Below, piece by piece: positions 1-11,400 of a DNA stretch of 64,000 nucleotides. The notes under the pieces are model-generated. The model was not told where the DNA came from. It made no database searches and saw only the letters and a program-made list of their open reading frames with translations. Origin of the DNA: Erpobdella octoculata. Taxonomy: Eukaryota; Annelida; Clitellata; Hirudinida; Erpobdellidae. The position numbers and the translations under genes were made by a program. Every line of letters starts with the position of its first letter. Position 1 is the stretch's first letter. The stretch spans positions 9,836,952 through 9,900,951 of the forward strand of contig OZ022239.1 in assembly GCA_963978895.1 (NCBI GenBank). The letters are read 5' to 3'.

Positions 1-78
1 GTGCTAATAATATTTTTAATATTATAATTTTTTTTTTAATTATCTTTCAGTAATGCTTATTTCTTGATTTTTTTAAAG

Positions 79-2247
79 GTAAAAAAGATTTCATCAAAGA
101 ATTCATCGGTGATGCCGAGATGGCATTTGTAGTGAAAAAGTGTGAGGACCTGGTGATCGGAGCACGATGTCTGTTGAGAGAGCCCTTACACGAAGTTGTT
201 GACGTTGGTGTCGCCATAGGAGACGTGATGAGAGACGGTTATGATGATGATGGCGATATGGAGTCTTGTCACATGCCCAAGTTGGATCTGTTACCGATGT
301 TTTTCTTCCCGAAATGTCAAATAAGGTTTGTAACAGGTTTTTATCTTTATTTAATCAATTTCTATCGTTTTGGAGCATTTCATTTGATGAGTTTCAAAAC
401 TTTACAAGCAAGTCAACTGAAAAATTGTGGCATCAACTCGAGAATTTGATTTCTCATTTTGCGACGGATCGGCTCAACTGCTCTCGAGAGGCGGTCGTCC
501 ACATCTACAAAAGTATTCACAAAGTCCTGCAACTTTTCATCGATGTTTCTCCTTTGCAACATCATCAAGCCATCCAGTCTCTGGCTCTAATAGCAGGTGA
601 TTGAAATAATCTACAAGTATTTTTTTAAATAGGTTATAGTTTTCTACAACAGGTGGTTTAAAAGGTTGAATTAGCAGTAGGTCTGTATATTACCTGTCAG
701 ATCATACTTTTCACAACCCTTTCTTATCCAGACACGAGAGAGGGAGGTAGAGTGAATGTTTTTTCCTTATCTGTTTTTCCTTCTTTCTTTTGGTATTCTA
801 GTGATGATAGTTTGAGTTTTTTTTTAAGTTGGTACAAACGGGTATTGTGTAATGAGTTTATTATTTATTTTCTCAACATTTAACTGGTTTGCTTCTATAT
901 TTTTGTTATAAATTGGTCACTAAATTTACTACTCTTTAAAAATACTTTAATTGTATTTAACCTAAAACTTTATGATTGCCTAACGTATTACTTAATGATT
1001 TGCATCCATCCAGCTGTGCATCACAACAACTGCATGTATCTGGCACATGAGACGATGCTCCTGGAGATGAAGCTGAAACAAAACTTTCCCCATCTCCCTC
1101 CAACTTCAAGTTTCATCGATCTTGTTCCAGTTCTCAGAGAGATGGGAACGAGTTCATTTCTTTCACTCTTATCACTACAGAGGAGTGAAATCGTTGAAGA
1201 ACTGAAACTATTAAATGGTTTTATTGTTTTCTTGATGCTCTGTTGATTTATAGTATTTTTTAAAGTTTGTATGTAACAGGTTTTTATTGTGTATAAGAGG
1301 TTTGTATTGTATGTAACAGGTCGATATTGTATATTAAAGGTTTGTGTTTCAAATATTTTAAAATCTTTTTCAAAAAATTCTGTTTATTATATTCAAGATC
1401 TAAAAATTGGTTAAAAATTTTATTTGGGAAAGCATCATTTGGTTTATCTGGTAAAAGATTGACATTTAAATAACTTTCAATTATAGAGTTCGATTTTTTA
1501 TATTTATACATGTTTTTATTAAATGGATTTTTTTTAGAAATAAATCAAACGTATTTCAGGTTGTGAGAATATTTCAGACGAAGTTCATTTTGAATGTGTC
1601 AGTAAAAGTGTCAAGAAAGTATCTCTGAAGCTTCATCATTTAAACAATGCCTGGAAATCAGTACTTCCTGAGTCCGTCTGCCAAAAAGCTATCGGTGAGT
1701 AGACTTGCAGGGTTTTTTCTCTTTAAAATAGCTTGCAGATTCTCTTTACTTTGTTCATCTTTGTGTGGATATAAAAAGGTTTAATATTAATTCTTTTTGT
1801 TAGTTAGAAACTATTAGAAGGTTAATTATTCTGTATTTTGACTCGATATCAGGAGCCCTGTATGAGTCTTCTCTGGATGAAGTTATCGGACAAATTGTAA
1901 AACTAGAAGACATTTCTGAAGATGATGGCCAGCAGCTGGTTTCCATATTGTCAAGTCTGGAACAACTGGGCATGGAATTGTTTAGCCATCACGATTGTGG
2001 TGATGACGACGACAATGTTCGTGTTTCCGAAGTTGTTCTCCAGAAGCATGTTGATTCGTGGATCAGGCTTAAAGAATTGAAATTTGTCCTCAATGCTCGA
2101 CTCCTTGAAATCAGAGACAGGTGGGCTTCCGGTAAAGGACCTCTAGCGGATCAGTTTACATCCGAGGAGTTAGACAATCTTGTTCGAGCTCTCTTCCAAA
2201 ACACCGAAATGAGATCTGCCATTCTTGCCACCATAAGTCGCCACTGA
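79..2247 (+). CDS. zw10: Kinetochore/vesicle-tethering protein ZW10 homologue, C-terminal half (5' end outside window)
   Basis: ZW10 is a subunit of the RZZ (Rod-ZW10-Zwilch) kinetochore complex and of the NRZ/Dsl1 ER tethering complex. I read five exons: 79-325, 376-596, 1014-1217, 1560-1694 and 1853-2247. All have GT-AG borders, agreeing phases and a TGA stop, and together give about 399 residues, roughly the last half of the usual ~780. Recognition rests on family motifs: VKKCEDLVIGARCLL, the HHNNCMYLAHE block in exon 3, GQIVKLEDISEDDGQ, EIRDRWASGKGPLA, and the C-terminal LVRALFQNTEMRSAIL. The 50-bp intron 326-375 is inferred because it joins CQI to SISFDEF in phase. The first acceptor is placed at 77-78 because an exon starting at 51 would open on an in-frame TAA. 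The C-terminus ends ISRH, close to the usual family end. Identity is very secure; the first exon border is less so. Confidence 0.93.
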
Positions 2248-2427
2248 CATTCACATAGTCAATTGTTACCAAACGTTCAATTATGCATTATTTGATTGTT
2301 CATATAATATGTATGACTATTTATAATGAATGACGTTGATATAAACGTCAATGACACACCTGTGTAGCTGATAGGTTCGTGGTTGGTATGATGGTATGTT
2401 AATTTAAATAACTATCCTTCTAAAGTA

Positions 2428-2433
2428 AATAAA
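2428..2433 (+). promoter_or_regulatory. Poly(A) signal of zw10
   Basis: AATAAA lies about 180 bases after the zw10 stop codon and is the first canonical signal downstream. It implies a short 3' UTR. Confidence 0.6.
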
Positions 2434-2506
2434 CATTCATGACATATTCCATATTCTGCAAAGATTACATTTTTTAAAAGTGGTGTCGTATCTGTCCGAA
2501 AATACA

Positions 2507-2580
2507 ACGATTGGGTCGCTTGTGACGATTGGGTCGCTTGTGACGATTGGGTCGCTTGTGACGATTGGGTCGCTTGTGAC
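2507..2580. repeat. 18-bp tandem repeat, four copies
   Basis: The unit ACGATTGGGTCGCTTGTG occurs four times in a row without a mismatch, just past the zw10 poly(A) signal. Open frames across it are repeat artefacts. Confidence 0.95.
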
Positions 2581-2919
2581 GTGCCACACTTGTGAGGTGT
2601 CCTCATTCTCAGTGTCATTGTGTCATAAGTTAAAGCTAGACCTTTGCATCTATAGTGAATAATTCCTGAGGAGTAATATTTATTACTTATGTTATTTATT
2701 GATAAAGCAGTTGAAGTAGCAGTTAAAAAATTAAGAAATACCGTCAAAAAATAGTTGGAAATCACTTTTATGTTTTTATTACTTTATGCTCATTTGGTTT
2801 GTAAGATATATCTATCAGAAAAAGCCCTGCTTTTGTCCTATCTGACAGGACCTCCATGTAAATTATTACCAAATTCAGAGTTCAATTTAAAAAGTCAGAA
2901 AATTTGCAAGAAAAGCTGA

Positions 2920-3271
2920 TGACAACATTTCAGAGGGGCCCACTAAAACATCACCGGGGGCTCAATTCACCGTCATAGGGGGCCCACTTTTACATAGAAA
3001 AGACCTACTCAAACCTCAACAGCTTCTACTTTACACTTCTGGAGGCATTTTGTGGGGCCCACTTTTGAAAAAAGGCTTTTGTGGGCCCAAAACTACGTCA
3101 GGGGGCTTACTAAAAAGAAAGTCAGGGAGTACCTATTATGGCCTTCCTGTTCTTTCCAAATGACGTCCATGAAGCTGAAACAAAAATGAAAAGGTTGAAG
3201 AAATTACAATTCCAGTTTTTTTAAACTTCTAAGGGGGCCGGGCTCCCAGGCTACTCCTAAATCCGCCACTG
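2920..3271. mobile_element. hAT-like element remnant, one terminus seen
   Basis: The right end, read on the minus strand, begins CAGTGGCGGATTTAGG, the kind of terminus common to hAT-type elements in invertebrates. Inside are several GGGGGCCCAC-like tracts. No matching left terminus or target duplication was found, so the left boundary is a guess. Confidence 0.45.
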
Positions 3272-3306
3272 TCGCTCGTCGTGGACTGAAAACATTCGTG
3301 TTTGAT

Positions 3307-3360
3307 CCACTGATCTCTATAATATTATTATTATATTATTATTATTATAGAGATCAGTGG
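3307..3360. repeat. Perfect 18-bp inverted repeat (hairpin)
   Basis: CCACTGATCTCTATAATA at 3307-3324 is the exact reverse complement of 3343-3360, with an AT-only 18-base loop. GATC lies just outside both arms. It could be a foldback element or an unstable TTA-repeat loop. Confidence 0.85.
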
Positions 3361-3379
3361 TTTGATCATTACCGAGCGC

Positions 3380-3453
3380 TATATTGCACGCATAGATATA
3401 TGATTGCACGCCACGTAAATAGCGCTATAAAAATTGACTGATTGATTGATTTG

Positions 3454-3521
<68 letters not shown>

Positions 3522-3545
3522 CTGATTGATTAATTGATTGACTGA
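3380..3545. repeat. Short interspersed repeat tail plus (GATT)n microsatellite
   Basis: A segment containing AGCGCTATAAAAATTG runs into about 25 copies of GATT with a few variants. Similar AGCGCTATA-type tails followed by simple repeats occur near 32200 and, inverted, near 61500, which suggests a SINE-like family whose 3' end is a simple repeat. Confidence 0.6.
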
Positions 3546-4348
3546 TTTTGTCATTTCACGACGACTCGTCTCAGCTTGATTGGATTTATTATATAAAATG
3601 ACTTTATATATACCCATATCAGGCTTTCTTAGAAGTTAAAAATATGAAAATATCTTATTTCTAGACATAATTGTGAATTTTCATTTTTACATGCTCTCTA
3701 AACTTAGTCAAGTGCTGTTTAGTTTAAAGACTACAACAAATTAACTTTAATATAAGCTTATGTGTTCGTTATTAAATTATTTGAAAATATTAGTCATTAT
3801 TGTTTAATTCTGAAACTTTAATTTTTATGTTAAAACAGCAGACCCCACTTGGAAAACCCCAATACGTCACGGTTAGGGCGAGCTGAAATGCGCAATACAC
3901 ATGGATTCACTGAACAGCCAACAATACGTAAATACATGGACAAGGCTACAAGCCCGCAAGTTACGTTTGTCACTAGTTCTTCACATGTAATTGTCTTACA
4001 AGTGCTCTCCAGAATATCCCGGTCGTCAATTGTGCGAGTTTGTATTGCCAATCAAGTTCTTACCTGCTCCTCATTAGTCAAGCGATAAGGTAAACACGGC
4101 CTCTTCATTGTTATATAACTTGCTCACGTGACGTAAACTCCAGATATGATAGTCGTGCCAATATATGTATATCAGTATATAATTAAAACGATCTTGCTGC
4201 GTCGGTGACATCGATTTCAACACTCTCATCGCAGGCACTCTCGCACGGGTCTAGGAAGATAGGATTTCAATAATTATTATTAAGTGACAATTTTGAATTT
4301 CGTTTTAAAATTAAAACTGAATCAATTAGAAATTAAAAGTTATTAGAA
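3546..4348 (+). other. 5' flank of the ABCA gene, no recognised elements
   Basis: About 800 bases between the GATT repeat and the ABCA start. It must contain the promoter and 5' UTR. I see one CRE-like TACGTCAC near 3864 but no convincing TATA box placed for this start. Confidence 0.4.
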
Positions 4349-5343
4349 ATGGTCTGCTGTAGCAGAAGCTGTAGTCAGTTTGGACTGCTGCTCTGGAAAA
4401 ATTGGCTTCTTCAGAAAAGGAAAATTGTCTTGACTCTTGTTGAGATTTTGGTTCCTGTATTATTAGCATTTGTTTTGTTGGCAATCAGGTTTAAGGTAGA
4501 ATCAAAATTAGTCCCAGAACCAATCACTGAGCCATCATTCGAAGTAACTAATGAGTTTGATTATTCGAACCTGAAAGTACCACGAGGAGCATCTTCAAAC
4601 AAATGGTTTCTAGCATATTCACCAAATAATCAGATGACGAGAAATATCGTTGAAAGGGCAGCACTAGCAATGAATATGAGTTTCGACGAAAGTATGTCAT
4701 TGTTTATCTTAATTAATAATCATCATCAAATGCTTTTTACCTTATGATTTTTTTGTAGAGCTTGGGTTCGACAATGAACAAGACATTGAAAACATCACAT
4801 CGACCTTCAACAAAGTCTTCGGTGGAGTCGTTTTCCTGAATGCATCCTTCAATGGAACTGATCTATCGAAGAACATCACTTATAAAATTCGTCTGAGAGC
4901 TGAGAAATATAACGGTTCAGCATTACCAGCTGCTGCTAGTGTCGGCAAAGGATGGCAAACAGATAAGTTAATGCCGTTGACCGTGCTTGTTGGTCCGAGA
5001 CAGCAGAATCAGACTCAAGGAGGAACGGATCCAGGTCAATTTCAGTTTGATGACATTGATTTTTATTTTAAAAATTAATTTGATCGTTTATGAATGAGTT
5101 GGAGTTTATACATTTCGAGCATTTTATTTTAATTATGTAAATAGGATATTTCAAATAAGGGGTTTTTTTACAAACTTTTATTTAGGTTTCAATCTCTGTT
5201 TGTGTGTGTGTGTGTGGCTTTCTCTGTACAAAAATCTTGCAAGTAAAATTTAACCAGCTTTTTGACTAGCTAGGAAGCTGAAACTTTCAGCATAGCTTTA
5301 TGTTGGATTACAATACAGGATTCAATTAAAAAAAAGAAAAAAG

Positions 5344-5435
<92 letters not shown>

Positions 5436-8400
5436 TTTTTTCCTATATTTGAATATCTTTTATATTTCTAAATCGGGTCTATTGAGATAAAAGTTTGTGT
5501 TAACAAACTCGTTTTTCCTTTACTTTTTAAATTATGTAAATAGGATATTTCAAAGAAGGGTTTTTTTAAATTATGTAAATAGGATATTTCAAAGAAGGGT
5601 TTTTTTTAAATTATGTAAATAGGATATTTCAAAGAAGGGTTTTTTTTAAATTATGTAAATAGGATATTTCAAAGAAGGGTTTTTGACGATGCAACGGGCA
5701 ATTGATTCAAGCATCATTGTCGAACTCAGTGGTAACGCCTCTACAATGAAGTCGTATTTGAAAAAGTTTCCTTTTCCTCCGTATGTGGACGATGTGTTTG
5801 TTTTCATCCTTCAAACTCAATTCCCGTTCATCATCATGCTGAGCTTCATTGTCATAGCGGCGTCCATTTGCAGTGAAGTCACTTATGAGAAAGAGAAAAA
5901 ATTAAAAGTATTTTTGATTTTTTTTGTGCTGTTTCATAATGAAGTTATTAAATTGCGATTGAAAGTTGTATTTTATTGTTTATCAATTTAGGATTGAAAG
6001 TTGTATTTTATTGTTTATCAATTTAGGATTGAAAGTCGTATTATTATTATTATTATTTATTTATTATATAGGTTTTTTATATAGCGCTTTTTTACAAAAT
6101 AAAAGTCGCAAAAGCGCACAAAAATATGGAACGCTTCACGAATTTGCGTGTTATTGTTAATTAAGTTATGATTGAAAGTTGTATGTTATCAAAAATTAAA
6201 TTATAAATGTGTAATAATGTGAGGCATTTCGTTTTGCAGTTTTGAATTAGAATGTCAAGTGTTGAATGTGAATGTCAGGTGTTGTTTTGTTTTTGTTTTA
6301 TGGATTATTAAAATTATTGTCAATAATGGCCATACAACAAAAATAGAACTTCAAAAACATAAAGAAAAGGAAAAAATAAAATAAAACCGAATATTACTTT
6401 AAAACCGAACAAAAGAGAGTGAAAGCGCCAAAATATTCAGTGACAAAAAAACAATCTCTGACAGATCTCAATAACTTTGAACCTTAATGGTCATGGCAAA
6501 TCGGTTGTATACAAACATCATGTACCAACTAGATTGACATTCAACCTATCCTGAAACTGTCATACAAGTTCTACCATGGGTTATAGTTTATTATGCTATT
6601 TTGCACTACAAATCCAGAAGAGAGCTGCCATAGCAGAGAACACTCCTATATTTATTGGAATTTTCTGGTTTTTTTATTTTGTTTAATTTGAATTTCTATT
6701 TTTTGCTGATTATAAAGATGTTTTGGTTTCAGGAAGTTATTTTGAATAATTATTTGCTGCCATTTGCTGAATATGGTTTGCTGTAAAAGACAATGCAGGA
6801 AGTGTACCTGGGTTAAAGCACTAAGAATAATGACTCAATATTTAATGCTAGATATTGTTAAACTGTCTCACCTTAGCTTATGTTTAAGAAATAAGGGGTG
6901 TTAATGATACTGTTATTCTCATGAGTTAAGCATCAAAAAAGTTAACATAGAAAATAGAAGTTGACAAAAGCCATATACTTACTTCTTTGTATCAATCGTT
7001 AACCTGATGTTATTTTCAATTTTTATAATGATCTGACTAGTGGATTTCATCTATGGACTGTACATTTAAGAGACAAATCCTATATTACATACTATTTTGA
7101 GCGTGCACAACACTTTTTGTGCTCAATGGGACAAAAATCTGTATGGCATAGATTTCAGAATCAATAATGCTTTTAGGCACTCCATGAGATCTTTTGTTTT
7201 ATTAAGTGCTCTGAACTTTGCCACGATTGTTTATTAACATATTTTAATGGTTTTTCATTAACATATGTTAATGGTTTTCATTAACATATGTTAATGGTTT
7301 TCATTAACATATGTTAATGGATTTTCATTAACATATGTTAATGGTTCAATCGAATCAAGTTTTTAAAACCAAGCTTATCTTGGGCTGGTTCAAACTAGTA
7401 TGAATGATTTAAGACAGATGACCTGATTTGCTTCCCCTATACTGTAAAGGTTCATAATACCTGTTAGTTAGCTTGTACAGGTATAAAAGAGAAGTGAGGG
7501 AGCCTTCTGTCAAAAAAATGTTTCAAACAGATACAGATACAAATAGATACAGATACAAACAGATATATACAAACAGTATTTTGAACGACTCCATGTGTAG
7601 TTTCTCAGCAAAAGTTTTCAGTTCTGATCATGTTTAAATATAAATTTTTGATGATATTTTTGTGGGATTATTGGCAATCGATTAATCAATTGACCCCAAG
7701 ATCAGCTATGAGATATGAGCAGTTGCAATCAGCACCAATGTTGCTTTGTTCTCAGTGCCGTGTACGAATTGAACATGTGCCTAAAAGTGTAGAAGTTGAT
7801 ATAAAATAATTATGCTGTGTTTGTTCACATAAGCAAATAAATATACAATGTTTGCATGAACTAATAATTATGCAATGTTTACATGAACAAATAATTATGC
7901 AATGTTTACTTGAACAAATAATTATGCAATGTTTACATGAACAAATAATTATGCTGTGTTTGTTCACATAAGCAAATAAATATGCAATGTTTGCATGAAC
8001 AAATAAATATGCAATGTTTGCATGAACAAATAATTATGCAATGTTTGCATGAACAAATAATTATGCTATGTTTGTTCACATAAGCAAATAAATATGCAAT
8101 GTTCGCATGAACAAATAAATATGCAATGTTTGCATGAACAAATAAATATGCAATGTTTGCATGAACAAATAATTATGCTATATTTACATGAACTAGAGTT
8201 CTTGTTTAATGATTTCAGATTATATATTCATTGCTTTTTAAAAGAACTTAAAATAAACTTCCTTTAACGAATTTATTCATTTTTTTTAATTGTTACCTTT
8301 TTTATTTAGGAATCAATGAAATTGATGGGACTGAAAAGTTGGACAAACTGGTGCGCCTGGTACTTCAAATATGCTGTGTTAATGTTTGTTTCTGTGGTAT

Positions 8401-11400
8401 TGATGACGATAGTTTTTCACATCAAGACCAAGAATGGCTCCATAATCTCTTATACCCAGTCTACTATAACTTTTGTATTTCTATTTCTCTACACTCTCTC
8501 TACCACAATGTTCTGCTTTTTCATCTCAACTTTATTCAATAAAGGTTGGATTTGTTTTTCAATTTTTTAACAGCATTGATATCTTTGTATCTATATATAT
8601 ATATACAAAATGATTGTCCGTTTGTTTGTCTTCTATGCAAATCCATGCCGCTGGACCAATTTCAAAGAAATTTGGCGTGGAGGTAGATGTCAATGAGTAG
8701 AAAAAGATAAGATATTTTTTATGACCAAAACACTTTACAGGCCAAAAGTGCCTATGTACGAACAACAAAGGATATTGCATAACAAAATTCAAATTTAGTT
8801 TATGTAACAATGTTTGTTTAAAGGTTTCAAGCAACTTTTAGCAAATCTATTTTACGTTTTATGAGCAAAAATAAGTTAGGAAGAAGAGGAAGAAAGAAAA
8901 GGAGCGGAACGGTAGAACGAGAGGGATTGGGAAAGCCAATGGGAGTGGGAGAAAGAACGGGAATGGAAGAGCGAGCAGGAACGGGCGAGCGAGCGGAAAA
9001 GGGAGAGCAAGCGGGAAAACAAGCGAAAAGGAAACGGGAGCGAAAGAGGAAAAAACGATAGAAAGCCCTCTGAAAACCCCATGCAACGCCGGGTACCTTG
9101 CTAGTTACTTAATATTAATTTATAGTTGTTGTGTTAAAATTAATGCTATTGAAAGTAAAAACTGAATGAATGTTAAATTACTAATGAAATAATTTAGCAT
9201 TAATTGTTTGATATTTATTGCTTGCTTGCTTGCATTCATTGATGTAAGTTAAAAGGTGTTCATTTTTCTGCCATTTTTTTTTCTAGCCAGTTCGTCTGCA
9301 GCAGCTGGAGCTGTTGGATTTATAGTAACTTATTTTCCTCAATTCTTCTTATATTTCTACTTTGACACCATGAGCAACAACATCAAAGCACTCATCTCAC
9401 TCCTCCCTAATCTTGCCATGTGTCTCGGATGCAGAGTCATCGCCAAGTTCGAAGGAATTGGTAGAAATCTATCATTCATATTTTCATCTAAAATATCGGA
9501 ATTAATTTTTGCAAGGGGGCAATTTTTTGTTTTTTTTTTTTATTAGCAAATAGTGTAATACTTCATATAACTCATAGATGAAATTAATCACAAGGTGTTG
9601 GAGTACAGTGGAGCAAGTTGACCTGGGGTCCGGATACGGTTGACACTTTTTCCATGCTGCACGTAATGATCATGTTTGTAGTTGATATCATTATTTACGG
9701 CATTCTCACTTGGTACATCGATGCTGTCAAACCTGGAGAATTTGGAACTCCGCAACCGTTTTATTTTCCTTTTACTGTAAGTTTTGAGCTATATAATTTT
9801 TTTATAATATTAGTGCTGTTTTTTTAATGTTTTTGTTTTTTTATTATTACTATTTATGTGTATTGATAAAATGAGTGAACATTTTAGAAAAAATATTGGT
9901 GTGGTGGTCGATCGACCTCTGACCTGGAACATCTGTTCGAGGGGCCACCTTCTTATGGGGCCAGGTCGGAATATTTTGAGGTCAACCCTTCAAATGGTCA
10001 AGTGGGAATCAAAATCAGAAATTTAACAAAGGTAATCAATAATTATAAAGCAAATAAACTTGATAATTATTAAACAAATAAACTTAATAATTATTAAACA
10101 ATTAAACTTAATTATTATTAAACAAATAAACTTGATGATTATTAGTAAGCTTCTGCGTCCCGTTATTTTTTTGGAACGATACGATACGATTTCTGAAATT
10201 TGCCTCGAATTAAACGATACGATACGAGACGCTTCGACCAATAACGATACGATACGATACGATTTCGGGAACTCGACTGAAGCGGAAATTTTGCCTAGAG
10301 ATAACATAAAATGATGAACTATACGCGACAGACAATATTAATAACTACATTAAAGAAATTCATTGAAAAAATATATAAATATTAAAAAATTTATAAATTT
10401 ATAAAAATTTACCAAATTTAATTTTTTTTTTACAACTTTCATTTGTTTAGTTTCGGTACATCTATTTGTCTAAATTTAGACTCTAAATAAAATGCTACCG
10501 CCGATAGAAAGTATTTATTTACTTTATTTAGTGACGCGGCATGATAATGATGACGAGAAAGTGCCTCTATGCAAGAATTAAAAAAGTGAAAAAACCCAGC
10601 ATGTTTATTTATAGGCGATGGCGAATGCGGTTAGCAATAGCAAGAAAGAAGCTGAGAAAGTTTCGAATTCCAGCTGCAGACGATACGGGCTACGGCACTG
10701 TCGTGCACACTACAGGTGGCACACACATACTCACACACAACCAAGAATATCATCGAGATTATAAAGATATATCTTAGATGAGCTACTATTACGGTCAATT
10801 ACGGATATCGAAACACTAAAATAATCATTCCAATTCTATGTAACAAATTTGAAAAAATAAGTTTATCAAACAGACTAAACCAAAACATAAACATAGAATG
10901 ATCATTACTATTACATTACTCATTATTCTCATTAATAATAATAGTCATCGATGTCAGCGAGTACGATTGCCTTGTAGGGCTTGTAATATCAGTAGTATGC
11001 AGAGCTCGACTAGCAGCCTAAGAGGAGCGTGGCTTTTTTGCTGCCGGTTCCCAGACTAAAAATAGTAAATAATGGGGCTACAGGCTGTCTGGAAAACCGA
11101 ATTTAAATTGGGGATGATAATAGTTATAAACTTCTGTCAATAGGTAGATTAATTAATCAATGTTGATGAATCAATTGCAAATATTCACAGTTGTGACAAT
11201 CGTTAATTAAATATGTATGACTTTCGTTATTTATTGGAAAATATTTTTAAAAAATCCCGATATTTTTCGAGATTTTAATCGAGAATGAAATTTTAAGTAT
11301 CGCCAATTAATATCGATACGAGACTTCTTCCGCAGGCTGTATCGTTTCAATGGTGGTACGGGAATCCCGTATCGTTTTGAAATCTCGATTGAATTCGAGA

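Noticed and set aside
49..78. Acceptor at 49-50 for the first zw10 exon
   Set aside because: In the frame of the exon it would begin with TAA; the AG at 77-78 fits.
2412..2765. 117-codon minus-strand open frame with a Ser-Gln-Ala-Thr-Gln repeat
   Set aside because: It is the 18-bp tandem repeat translated (18 is a multiple of three), lying in the zw10 3' region.
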